Assembly (NCBI GenBank): GCA_029706075.1
Contig: JAINUG010000039.1
Location: forward strand, 1,026,001 to 1,090,000
From: Aldrovandia affinis
Lineage: Eukaryota; Chordata; Actinopteri; Notacanthiformes; Halosauridae
DNA: 64,000 nt
Reading direction: 5' to 3'
The notes under the pieces are model-generated. The model searched no databases. It saw nothing but the letters and a program-made list of their open reading frames with translations, and was not told the origin of the DNA. The position numbers were made by a program, and so were the translations under genes. Position 1 is the first letter of the stretch, and every line of letters begins with the position of its first letter. Positions 1 through 12,700 of this stretch are shown in pieces.

Positions 1-432
1 TTTAGTTGAACCAACACAACACAGAAATTTGGTTTTAGTTTCAACATGGATGCCGACAAACTGATAACAGCGGTCTGCAGTATCCCCATACTATACATTC
101 ATGGTTGAAGGGAACAATACTGCTAGCCAACTAATATTTATACTAAAGATTCTCCCTCCAAGAGCATAAACATTATAAGCACTGATGAACTATTTGTTTA
201 CCATGCTAAAATTCCACACACCTTGAACCACTATGAGGAGGCCATTCAAGCATGGTTGCTGATTGAAAGGCAACCATTTCAAAAATTGCCCTGTTAAAAC
301 ACAGGGTAAGGCGTAAGCTGGTTGTTGATTGAAAGGCAACCACAAAAACCTGCAGACAGTGCAGAACCCTGGGTTAAAGGCCTGATCCATACTTCTGCAA
401 TGGAGGAATGTTCTCGCTGCTAATCAGGCTTG

Positions 433-544
433 GGGGGTCAATTTAGAAAATGATTTGAAATTAAATGAATTTAAACATCTTCATAGAGCATTATGGGTGT
501 TTTTCACTTCTTGAATTTACTTAACTGAGATGGAATTGACCCCA
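433..544. repeat. short foldback MITE, family A (GGGGTCAATT ends)
   Basis: Bounded by GGGGTCAATTT and AATTGACCCC, with GAATTTA/TAAATTC-like arms inside. Related copies at 9395-9560 and 57540-57650. Confidence 0.6.
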
Positions 545-1270
545 GCCCTGCTACTTATGCATTTCTATCATTAATAGTAGCCATTAACGTACCGTATGCC
601 GTTGTGTTTTGTTTGATGCTGCCTCATGGCCAGGACTCCTGGTAAAAGAGATTGTAAATCTCAATGGGATGTTCCTAGAAAATTAAAAGATGACTAAAAT
701 AAGGCCATCAGGGGAGGAGCCCGCTGCGTGTAGGCCAGCCAGTATCACGTCGGATTGATTTCTCCGATCAGCGTGAAACGCTTTTTAACAGCACGTGCCA
801 GCCGATTGGTTTGACGTGTGTCAAGTGCTTTATTTGTTGACAGTTTTTTTGTAATGTTGTAAACTGAAAATTGCCTCTGTTTTGTGAAAATGTATTTTTG
901 TGGTGAACTTGAAATGTTTTTAATGTTGTGGTTCACCTATATTCACTGTTTTTCTATCATACACGCCCAAAATATAATGTGTGAATATTATAAAATAATA
1001 TAATTGTATAATTTAAAGTAAAAATGTGGTGTCGTTTGTCCCAGCCCTCGTCCGGTGGGGAAGGGGGTGGAGGGTCTGGCCAGAGTGGGCTCCAGGGCAG
1101 CGCTCTCCTTTGCCTTCGCCTTCCTGAGACGGGCGTGGAGGTCAGGTAGGCAACGCACATCTCCCAGCATGCAGCACTGCGTCCACGCCATCCTCTGAGC
1201 TCTACCTTCGTTTCATAAAGACTAATAATTTCAGCGCCGGGGAAATTACATTTCATTTCCATTCACGTTT

Positions 1271-1453
1271 AGGACATGGTCTTATCCAGATCGACTGCAA
1301 CTTTTACACGCAATACATTCATACAGCTGGATATTTACTGAAACGATTCAGGTTAAGTGCCTTTGTTCAAGAGCACAACAACCGTGCCCCACATGGGACC
1401 TGAATCCGCAACCTCTTCGTTCCGAGCCCACTTCCCTCACCATTATGCCACAC
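1271..1453 (-). mobile_element. tRNA-derived SINE, type 1, diverged
   Basis: Reverse complement carries the tRNA-like head and the segment CAGCTGGATATTTACTGAA / TTCAGGTTAAGTGCC that identifies this family elsewhere in the window (2331, 24955, 25354, 38350, 49922, 55948). Confidence 0.7.
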
Positions 1454-2330
1454 TGCCACCAAGCTCCTTTTGGGGAGTTGCGAGGGCCTCTGGGATGGCA
1501 GGGCGATAGACAGATGGCAGAGAAGTCCAGTGCTCTGACCCCTCCCGCGCCGAAAGGTGAATTTGAGCCACCTGCACGTGGACATTTGAGGCGAAATAGA
1601 GACGCTTCTCTCGTCTGTCAACAGGACTTGTGTTGCTATTCATAAATTGTTTCCAAACATATCAAGGTCAGCAGTGTGCGGACCCAACGTTATTTTCTCC
1701 CCACCCCCCACCTAAGTCAGGGATGAGTACAGGGATTGTTGGGTGCTCCTGTGGTTCAGCCACAGCACAAACTCTCCAGAGTGCCAGATGATGTGAATTG
1801 TGAAACGGTTCTTTGAGAGTAAACACCATGTGCACTTCGTACAATTTCATGACATCTTGGGTGTCATGTGTTTTCCTTGAGAACCGATGCCTTGACTTGC
1901 ACAGCTATATATAGATTGTTGTTTGGGTGTGTGTGTGTGTGTCGCGCCTGCGCGTGTGTGGGTGGGGTGTAGTGTAGTGTTTATATGTGGGCTGTGATGA
2001 TTACTCTCTTAATCAGTCTGATTAACTAATCAGATTAGTAAATGAATGATTAAATTGCCATATAACCACAGTGTAATAATGCTGGCTCCAGTTTCAACAT
2101 CAGGAGTTCTTAGCTAAGCCTCCTGGTGCAATATGAGTAACATTAAACATAGCTGGTGTTTTGCTGTTGAGCGCTATATTTAGTTGGTATAACTTCAGCC
2201 ACATGTTGCCCTTTGGAATAGAAGGGGTTTAGAATAGATACATTCATAGAAACGACTGCCAGACTGAGAAACTACTTGTTAAACTTGCAACTGATTAATC
2301 AACTGATTTTTATTTCTACTGTGTGTGTAC

Positions 2331-2553
2331 ATTTTACATTACATTTTAGCCATTTAGCAGATGCTCTTATCCAGAGCGACTTACACAGTTTACATTTCTT
2401 AATATACAATCCATTTATACAGCTGGATATTTTTACTGAAGCAATTCAGGTTAAGTACCTTGCTCAAGGGTACAACAGAAGTGCCCCATCTGGGAATTGA
2501 ACCAGCAACCTCTGAGTTACAAGCCCAGCTCCTTAACCATTACACTACATGCT
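2331..2553 (-). mobile_element. tRNA-derived SINE, type 1
   Basis: Reads GCATTTAGCAGATGCTCTTA-like tail first, then the CAGCTGGATATT core and, at the far end, the complement of a tRNA B-box (GGTTCAATTCCC) and A-box-like head. Near full length. Confidence 0.85.
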
Positions 2554-2943
2554 GTGTGTGCGTGCCTATATATATATACATACACATACACGACTTAATA
2601 ACCATCACACACAGTTGTGTATTGTAAAGCAGGCTCTTTGTATCGTTCCTGTAATGTATTGGTTTTTGCGTTTGCCTCGTCATGTGTGGAAAGCGTGCTT
2701 GCCCTCTTTCCTCCACACATGAAAGTGAAAGGAAAGCCGCTGTGTAACCGAGTGCACAGAGCAGAGCACGGTCCCCTGGGGCTGGCTGGGAACAATGCAT
2801 CTGGCCCTCTTCAGATGTCTGCTCTGCAACACGATCTGCCTCCGGCCTCAGAGATTGCCTGTGTCTAACTGGGCCTAACCACACCGCAGAGTGATGGACC
2901 TGAGACCAGAGAGAGAGGTGGAGACTGAGGCGGAGACTGAGGC

Positions 2944-2975
<32 letters not shown>

Positions 2976-2984
2976 GGAATAAAA

Positions 2985-3075
2985 TGTATTCACCCCCTTT
3001 GGCATTTTTCACATTTTCCTTTCTTTCTCCGTGGAATCAAAATAGATTTAATTGGGATTTCTTGCCACTGATCTA
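2985..3075 (-). mobile_element. isolated end of a Tc1-like element
   Basis: TATTCACCCCCTTTGGCATT and ATTTCTTGCCACTGATC match, in reverse complement, the 3' end of the Tc1-like fragment at 62230-62775. Only the terminus is present. Confidence 0.7.
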
Positions 3076-3089
3076 AAAAAAAAAAAAAA

Positions 3090-3540
3090 AAAAAAACTAG
3101 CGTACAAACCGTACATTTAGAAGCTGTACAAAAAAAATGGAAGGGAACATTTAATTCCAATCAGACCTCAATTTACCCAAAACTAAAAGACAGAGACAAT
3201 CAAAACCCTTCGGACACCCCAATCACTTTACAAGGATTTAAAAAACAACTAAAAACCCTGAAGACCAATAACGCGTGTGGACTGATGGTATCAGGGCAGA
3301 AATGCTGAAAATGCTCTCCTCAAACTATTTAACTTAATGCTGGGTGTTTCCCTGAGATCTGGAACCAAGGCTTGATTACCCATATATTTAAAATTACAAA
3401 CAAATTTGACCAAAACAATTATCGAGGCATCTGTGTGAGCAGTAGGGATGTTGTTGTTACATATGCATTTTGACTCTTTGGCAACACAAGGTCGCTTGTC
3501 ATGCCAATAAAGCACATTTCAACTTGAACTCGAGAGACTA
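3090..3540 (+). mobile_element. LINE fragment: reverse-transcriptase remnant and 3' end
   Basis: One frame gives IWNQGLITHIFK...NNYRGICVSS, the NYRGI motif of non-LTR reverse transcriptases, with stops elsewhere. It runs directly into a 3' end of the type TCATGCCAATAAAGCACATT, so most of the element between is deleted. The same 3' end occurs at 27281-27345 in reverse. Confidence 0.75.
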
Positions 3541-3642
3541 AAGCCTGAATCCCAGTATTGCCGAGTCAAGGTTACAGTGTGCATGCTGTTGCTCGGGGAC
3601 CTTGGTGACGTGTGCAAACTGTCCTGGTGCCTTCTGGGATAG

Positions 3643-3784
3643 GTGAGGACGCAGACCTGTGCAGCGAGCTCCTGCAGGAGTCCCTCGACGCCCTGCGCGC
3701 GCTCCCAGAAGCCACTCTGTTTGACGAGGGGACCGTGTCCTCCGTGTGGCTGGAGGTGGTGGAGAGAGCCACCAAGTTCCTCAC
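3643..3784 (+). CDS. herc2: herc2 exon W1: N-terminal helical region
   Basis: Starts after AG with the last two bases of a Gly codon and ends in phase 2 before GTGAGT. Encodes [19 protein letters not shown] and then [16 protein letters not shown], nearly identical to human HERC2. It is the first exon visible. The following intron contains a foldback MITE at 3835-3987. Confidence 0.93.
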
Positions 3785-6700
3785 GTGAGTCGCCACCGCC
3801 CTGCGGGCGAGGCCTGGCTGTCCTCTCAAGAGCTGGGCCCACATGTACAAAGATTCTAAGAGTAGGAGTGCTGATCTAGGACCAGTTTAGCCTTTTCACT
3901 CTTAATGGATATGGTTAGGACATGGACAGGGGAAACCTGATCCTAGATCAGCACTCCGACTCTTAGAATCTTTATACATATGGGCCCTGGTCACACACGT
4001 ACACTTCCCTCAATCATCCATGTCTTAAGTAACCAATAAGTAATTACTGTTTTTGTGACATTTATTTCTGTAACTGTATGATATCATGTGTGGAAATATG
4101 ACCCTTTTTTTTTTGTCTGCATCCAGTGGTAGAGGCCCTAGAAAGGGTAGCGTCCCTCTGTCTGCCCCAGACTAGCCTCGCTCATCAGGCTCATAACTAT
4201 GACAGTGACTAGTTTCTCACTCCGATGTGGTGTAACTGATGGGGTGTGGGGATGTGCTTTGCCACCAAGTCACTACTCCTGATGAATCCTACAACAGAGT
4301 GTGTAATGATCAACTGCCACCATCAGAAATCTGCTGATGCCAGTCAGATTGCAGGAAGCCTAGGAAGCCTAGGAAGCCTAGGAAGCCTACGAAGTCGAGA
4401 CTAGTCACGGACCAGCTCCCTCACATGGCTGAGTAGGTGTGTCCCCTTGCAGTGAGCCGCAGTACCTTGTTTTACCACTAGTTTGCAAGTAACAAAAATG
4501 TGAGTAGTAAAATGACAGCACAGCAGCATGTCTGTTCAGCTCTTGATTATAACTGAATGTTTGTTTCCTGTATGGGTGCGTGTGCGTGTGTGTAGCAGTG
4601 ATGTCCATGGCAGCAGTGATGTCCACTACAGGACCAGCACCTGGCCCTGGCTATCCTCCTGGAGCTGGCAGTGCAAAGGCACCCCATGTGGAACTGATCA
4701 CATTCCACCTATACACACTGGGACCAGCACCTGGCCCTGGCTATCCTCCTGGAGCTGGCAGTGCAGAGGGGCACCCTGAGGTATGTGTCTCCCCCCACAC
4801 TGATCATAATGTCCACACCTATACACACTGGCACTGACTCACACCCACACTGCTCACACAGACTTTCACACTCCACACTGACCCACACAGACTCACACTC
4901 CACACTGGCTCACACAGACTCTCACACTCCACACTGGCCCAAGCTGACTCACACACTCCACACTAACCCTAACTCTCACACTCCACACTGGCTCACACAG
5001 ACTCTCACACTCCACACAGACTCTCACACTCCACACTGGCCACTCCACACTGCTCACACAGACTCACACTCCACACTGACTCTCACACTCCACACTGACT
5101 CTCACACTCCACACTGACTCTCACACTCCACACTGACTCTCACACTCCACACTGACTCTCACACTCCACACTGGCACTGACTCACACTCCACACTCCACA
5201 CTGACTCACACTCCACACTGACTCTCACACTCCACACTGGCCCAAGCTGACTCACACTCCACACTGGCCCACAGCTGACTCCACACTCCACACTCCACAC
5301 TGACTCTCACACTCCACACTGACTCTCACACTCCACACTGGCCCAAGCTGACTCACACTCCACACTGACTCTCACAGTCCACACTGGCACTGACTCACAC
5401 ACGTTAACCCTGCCTCTGTCTGTCTCACAGCCAGTTGCTCTCAGCCGTCCTGCTGCTGCTGCGTCTGTGGGACAGCGGCACGCGGGAGATGGACAACGAG
5501 CGCTCGGCTCAGGGCACCAGCGCCCCCCTACTGCCCCTGCTGCTGCGCTTCCAGAACATTCACTCCAACAAGGACCTTCCCAGTGCCGAGGAGGAGATGG
5601 AGGTGAGGGCCACTTACCCCGGGAGATGGGACTGGGCCACATGTGGAGCACGCACTTAGTGTGTCCGTAGGAGACACGCACTTAGTGTGTGTGTCCAACT
5701 TGTACTGTGTCCATAGGAGTGTGCACTTACATTCTGCTGTGGACGTAGTGTCTTAATAGGGCCTTGGGCCATCACAAGCTGTCAGAACAGCTTCAGTGCA
5801 CCTTGGCATCAATTCTACAACTCTTATCGGAGGGATGCCACAAGAAATGTAATCATTTGGTGTTTTTTGTTGTTGATGGTGGTGGTAAAATGTCTCGGGC
5901 ACCGCTCCAGAATCTCCCATAAGTATTCAATTAGGCTAATAATGCTCATCAAACCATTCAGTGACCACTCGTGCCCTGTGGAAGGGGGCATTGTTGTCCT
6001 GGAAGAGACCACTCCCATCATACAAATGCTTCACCACAGGAGGAAGGTGATCACTCAGAATGGCTTTGTGTTTGTTGGCATTTACCTTGTCCTCTAAGGG
6101 GTTGATTGGACCTAAACCATGCCAGGATAATGCACCCCACACCATAACAGAGCCAGCCAGATGTTTTACTCAAGTGCTTCCTTTGTTTTTGCAGTTGCCT
6201 GTAGTTTCCTATGCACACAGGAGCTGCTGCTCGTATTTTGTTTGGCGGTAACCACTTACTGTTCGGTATGTCTGGCCAGCACTTTCATTGTGTGCATTGG
6301 AACTAGCGCTGGCACAGTTTCGAGCGGTGAGCTGATCGCCGCGTTCCCAGGTGAGCTTACCACAGACGGGGGTTCCTTCCTGTTTGAGTTTGAGTTGAAG
6401 TGAAAGCACCTCCTGCCTTTCAACGACGACGAAAAAAACCCAAACCGTGCAAAAAGTGCATCTGCAGTCACGAAAAGACAGAAATGCTGGGAGAACTCTC
6501 TTTCTAGTGCGAACGGCGAGCTAACGTTTTCGGTGCCATTTCCCTGTTTGAGCAACGCTTCCTCGTTTGCTTTCCTGACAGGTGGATATGTAGTTATGTA
6601 GATGTGTTGACGTGCCCCCTCTCTCTGCGGGCGCATTTCATGCATATTCATACCAGCCAACCTCCCGCGTCACCGCCCTTGGCACGCGTTTCTGTATCCC

Positions 6701-9700
6701 TCGCTTGCCAGCGATCCGATCGTATTGTTTAGACTATAATATTAGCCAACGCCAAACAATTTATCAGCTGAGAATATCTGAGTCAGACACAGCATGGCCT
6801 CAGCCTGCAGAGCCAACCTCTCTGACAGACGCACTGCACTGTCCCGTCCCATTCTTTAGTAAAAGAGGCTGTTCCTTATGTAATGCAACAAGCCATCTGT
6901 AGCCGTTATTCGGTTACATTTACATTTGACATTTTAAGCATTTAGCAGACGCTCTTTTCCAGAGCGACTTACAAGATGTGCATTAATACATGGTAGGAAC
7001 AATCATAGTTTGCGCACGAGATCAGTGCAGTAATACAGCGATAGACATTGTTGTAGGCAGCTGCATACCATACCTGTAACACTGGGAAGGAAAAGGTTAA
7101 TACATTTTTTTTTTAATTTAAAAATATAAATTAAATGAGTAGACAGGGATACATATGCAAGAAGTGTTGAGGAAGTAGGCAGTGGTGATGACAATTGGGT
7201 AGATGTACAGGATTCAGTGGTACTGATTTGAGAGCGTGGCGAATGTGCACTCTCACCTGGCGGTGTGTGCCTCTAAACCCGTTCCCCAGGTCCTCGCCGC
7301 CCCCCTGAGCCCGAACGAGAGCCTCCTGCGCTACCTGACCCTGCCCCAGGACAACGACCTGGCCATCGACCTGCGGCAGACCGCCGTGGTCATCATGGCG
7401 CACCTGGACCGCCTGGCGGCCCCCTGCAGCCCCCCGCAGTGCAGCCCGCCCACCTCGCACAAGGTACCACCCGCCACCGGCCACAGGGGGGCGCTGTCTC
7501 GGGTAGTGCTCTGGTGCAGGCCCAGTAATGCTCCACCCCGTTGATGTACGTCTCCTGGTGGAGAGGCACAGATGGGCTGCAGAGAGGGAGTAGGACATGT
7601 TTTTAAAAAAAAAAAAAAGGGGCTGGCGGATGGCGTAGTGGTCTAATGCACCACGCTTCGGAGTGGTGTGCGCTGCCCGTCAGGGACGCGGATTGAAACC
7701 CGTGTCTCTACCAGACCAGCCCTGGTCGTCAGCCCGATCGGAGGCGGCATTTGGCTGTCCGCCTCCGGGGGAGGGGGGAAGGAGAGCCGGCACGAATCCG
7801 TCGAGGAGAAGGTTAAGGCATCCGTGGAAGAATTCCCGTCTCGGAAGAGGTGGGAACAATCGGCCAGGAATGTGTGTCTCGCTCCCGGAGGACGGGCGAC
7901 GGACTCGTGGGGGTGGGGAATTTAAATAAATAGAGGGTTTAATTGGCGACCAAATTGGGAGAAAAACGGGGAAAAAATCGGAAATAAATTTTAGAAGAAA
8001 AAAAGGGGTAATTGATTAATTGGGTGCTTATGGACAGATCAATAGAACGGATATGTGATTATTTGGATATTTCTGGAAAGATCACTGTAATGTATATGGA
8101 AGTGCATGGACAGACGAACGTGATATTTGCCGATGAATGGGAGGTTTGCGAGCGTTCGAATGCGAGTGTCATGTGTAATGAATTTGTGATGCGCGTTGTG
8201 GATTGCGTGACGTGTAATGTGGGAGCGTGGGATGTGTGGCGTAGCTGAGTGCGAGTTGTGCGAGCGTGACTGCCGGTGCTCACTCTGCCTCTCTCCTGTT
8301 TCTCTGCTCTGCTGGAGGACCATGGCAGCACGCAGGTAACTGACCCGTTCTCCTCACCTTGTGGTGGTTCTGACTCCAGCACTGCCTGAGCCACGGAGTG
8401 CTTTTCATGCTTCCCCCCGACACGGCCCCTCCTTGCACTAAGAACACTGCCCGCTTTTGTCTTTGGATACGCCTGGCTGTCTCCATGGTGCCCCGGGGCG
8501 AGGTTCTTATTAAAAATACATTCAGAATTAGCGGGAGTACTTAGGCTGGGGGGGGTGGTTTAGCAGCAATCTTTGAATCCATAATCATTTTTAATATTGT
8601 CTGCTTTCCCGGGGAATGCTTCAGTGCCATCTAGAGTCTAGCCATCTGCACGGAAAAATGGAAGTGCAGATATTTGCCAGAGTAATGAGTGTGGAGGACG
8701 TTATCCTCAGACGTGTGCATCAATTTCACCTCTGTCATTTGGAGGGAGCTGGGGTGCTCTCCTCCTCCGCAGCAAACAAGCACTCCATTAACTGTGTACT
8801 CAAAGCACGGACGGAGCAATATCTGCCTGACGTTTCTCATGCGATGCTGATTTACTCATCAAACTTTAATGAAGCGCCTCGCCCCGTGTTTGGTTTTTTC
8901 CCGTGTCTCGCACTCCCAGGACTGAAGTCGAACCTTCGCAACGAGCGTGAAAAAAAAAGCCCTTCTTATTGGCTAGTGGTGTTCCTGCCGCATATTAACT
9001 CCTCGCTTGGCTTTTGGCCAGAATGCGAACGTTCCATTCGGGCAAGCAAAAAATAAAAACCGAAACGGACTGGAACCATTCCTCATACGCAAGCAGTCAT
9101 TGAAACTCGAGTCTATGAATTACTCCAGCGTGTTATTGCCTTTCCCTGGAGACCAGTTATGTCATCTCCTCCCATAGTGCTGCGTAGTGTAAAAGCTGTG
9201 AAGCATGCTGGGAGCAGCAGTGTGGAGAAATGATCAGGCTACGATACCGACCACCGCGCCTGCATGTGCAACGTTGGCTTCAGTCCAGGAGCAAGATTAG
9301 CTGAGTAGCTCTCGTAGAAAATCTGTAGTTCCGTGATTGGTATGACAATGTGACAATTTAGAGTCCCATCAGGGCAGGTGCTTAATTGAAGTTAGGGTTG
9401 GGGTCAGTTCCATTTCATTTCGGGAAATTAACTGAAATTCTATTAACTGAAAATTCCTCCGAAAATGATGGACAATTTTTCTATTCGTTGAATTGGATTT
9501 CAATTCATTTGACTGAATTGACCGAGTGTGAGTGGATTTGATGCCAGCCCTGGTTGAAGTATTCCGTTTGCTGCAGAAATAAGGATGTTTGTGACAATGT
9601 GCTAATGTCATATCCTGCTGCGCTCTCCCAGGGCACCCTGCAGGAGGTGATTGGCTGGGGCCTGTTGGGCTGGAAGCTCCATGCCAACGTGAGCGGGCCG

Positions 9701-12700
9701 GTCGCGTGCAAGGCCCTGTCCAGCATGGGGGTGACCCAGGTCGTCTGCTCCGAGAAGGGCTTCCTGGTTCTGTCCCGGAGTGGTGCCGTCTACACCCAGA
9801 ACTACAAGAGCACCTCGCTGGTACCCAACCCCTCCCCTCCCTCCCACCACAGTGTCCAGTGTCACTGCTGCCCTCTCTCATGCATATCGTCCTTCGAATA
9901 GGACGTCAAACCGACATCCTGATGCGCTGTGGTCATTAAAGATCCCATGGCAATTTTCAAAAGACTAAGCGTGTTAACCCAGGTGTCCTGGTCAACCAAC
10001 CTTGATCTCTACATCTGGCCTCCTAGTCACTCCTTACATCTGATTGGTCCCTTACGTTCCCTACCCAGTTTAATTCCCCAGAATCTTCACTGCTAATGAG
10101 AAATGAGTTCTCAGTTGACCTATCTGCTTCAATAGGTCAAATAAATAAATAAATAAATGTATTTGGCAGACATAATCTCTTGTTTGAGATCTCTTAAACT
10201 GACCTTGTTCTACTTGTTTCATAGTTTTTTTAAATGTAATTTTTTTGACCAAACCAGGTTGTCCCATTGAGACCAAAATACTTTTATGAGAGACCTTGTC
10301 AACCAAGATGGCAGCAGTTCAACCTAACTCACCTTTGCTGTAGTTCAGGGGTGGCCAACCCTGGTCCTGGCGAGTCACGGCGTCTACTGGTCTTCGTTTC
10401 CCCCCTAAAAACAGCAATCAGCGTAGACCTAAGAAACTAGCTGAGCTAATGGTTTTAATTGGCTTTAATGGATCAATGAAGTGCTGTAAACCAGCAGACT
10501 GTGCAGGTCTCCAGGGCCAGGGTTGGCCTCCCCCTGCTGTGGTTCCAGTGATGTCCCGGTTCTGAGTGGACCTGTGTTTGTCCTGTTTTAGGCCCCCTTG
10601 CTGGTCCAGGCCCTGTCCTCCAGGAAGATCACGAAGCTTGCGGCTCACCCAGACGGACAGCACTACCTGGCCCTGTCTGCCAACGGGGAGGTGTTCTCCT
10701 GGGGCTGCGGGGACGGTGGCCGCCTGGGACACGGGGACACAACGTGAGCACTCAGACATAACAACGATAGTAACAGTCATAATAATGATGATTAAAATAA
10801 TAATAATAATCATGGTAATAATAATAGTAATGATGATATACGACTGCAAAACAATAATAAAAAAAAATAAATAATACAACATAATTAAAAAATAGAGAAT
10901 AATAATGCATTAGATTTGTATGGCACCTTTCCTCATCTCAATAATAATGATAGTAACAGTCAAATAATGATGACTCAAATAATAATAATCATGGTAATAA
11001 TAATAGTAATGTTGGTAATGATGATATACTACAATAAAAATAAAAATAAATTGGAAAACTAATGACAAATTAGTATAATAATGATGCATTACATTTATAT
11101 GGCACCTTTCCTCATCTCAAAGCACTTTACAGTGAAGGGAGGGAAGCTCACCTCCGCTCACCGCCAACGTAGCGCCCGCCTGGGTGACGCACGGCAGCCA
11201 TTTTGCACCAGAACGCTCACCACACCTCGGCCGAGGTGGACAGGGTGTGCCGGTGACGGGTCACGGGTAACCTGTCCTCTCCCTCCGCAGGTACCTGGAG
11301 GAGCCCGCCATGATCATGGCCTTCACCGGGAAGCAGACGGGGAAGCACGTGGTGCACATCGCCTGCGGGAGCACCTACAGCGCCGCCATCACCGCTGACG
11401 GGGAGCTGTACACCTGGGGCCGCGGCAACTACGGCCGGCTGGGCCACGGTGAGCCTGCTCTGCGGGTTTAGAGCAGTGGTTCTCAATCCTCTCCTCGGGA
11501 ACCCCAGCCAGTCCATGTATTTGTTAAATTCCACCACCAGCACACCACCTGATTCAACTAATCAACGGCTGGTTGAATCAGGTGTGCTGGTGGTGAGCCT
11601 GCTCTGTGGGTTTAGAGCCACCCGTCTCTCTGTGTGGCTCAGTAGGTAGAGCGTGGCATTGACAACGCTTAGGTTGTGAGTTCAATTCCCATTGGGATCA
11701 CATATGCTGAAAAATGTATGCATACACTGCTGTAAGTCGCTTTGGATAAAAGCATCTGCTAAATGGCATATATATAATATATATACAGTCAAGCCGGAAA
11801 GTCTGCACACCCCTTTCACCCTCTCCACGTTTCATTGCGTTACAGACTTATTCTACAATAGATTAAGTTCATGTTTTGTCTCAATATTCTACACAAAATA
11901 GCCCATAATGACAAAGTGAAAACAGGTTTTTAGACATTTGTGCTAATTTATTAAAAACCTAAATGTTAAATATCATATGTACACAAGTGTGCACACCCTT
12001 TGATATGACACCCAAAAGTGAGCTGAGCTGCATTTTGTTTCCACTGATACTGCTTGAGATGTTTCTACGAGTCCACCTGTAGTAAATTAAATTGATTGGA
12101 CATGATTGGGGATTGCCAACACCTGCCTATATAAGGTCCCACAGTTGACAGTGCATGTCAGAGCAAACTCCAAGCCATGGGGTCAAAGGAATTATCTGCA
12201 GACCTCAGAAACAGGATTGTGGCAAGGCATAGATCTGGAGAAGGGTACGGAAAATCTTTGTACAAGAGAACAAAGGAGTGGCTTCTGAGAAAGTCTGTGA
12301 ATGTCCTTGAGTGGCCCAGCCAGAGCCCAGACCTGAATCCAATTGAACATCTGTGGAAAGAGCTGAAAATGGCTGTGTACCGATGCTACCCATCCAACCT
12401 GACGGAGCTTGCAAGAGGAATGGGCAAAAGTCTCCAGAAACAAGTGTGCCAAGCTCGTAGCTTCTTTCCCAAGACGCCTTGAAGCTGTAATTGCTGCCAA
12501 AGGTGCATCAATCAAGTATTAGGCTAAGGGTGTGTACAGATATGTAACCCCTAAATAACCTATTTTTGTCAGTAAAATAAAATTGCATATTTTCAGAAAA
12601 CCTGTTTTCACTTCGTCATTATTGGTTATTGTGTGTCGAATTTTCAGACAAAAAATGAACTCAATCTATTGTAGAATAAGTCTGTAACGTAATAAAACGT

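Larger units (their letters stand above)
1..3642. other. herc2: intron sequence upstream of the first exon seen
   Basis: No exon recognised. It holds a twice-repeated motif TGATTGAAAGGCAACCA near 250 and 330, a MITE at 433-544, SINE copies at 1271-1453 and 2331-2553, a GT run near 1930, a GA run near 2945-2970, a Tc1-type end at 2985-3075 and a LINE fragment at 3090-3540. The stretches 545-1270 and 1454-2330 show nothing I can assign. It should be the intron before the HERC2 [10 protein letters not shown] exon, inferred from the missing N-terminal exons. Confidence 0.6.

Noticed and set aside
8616..9056. A 146-codon + strand ORF in the intron after W5
   Set aside because: No family resemblance, no exon-like codon bias and no splice sites of note; long enough to occur by chance in a 2.2-kb intron.
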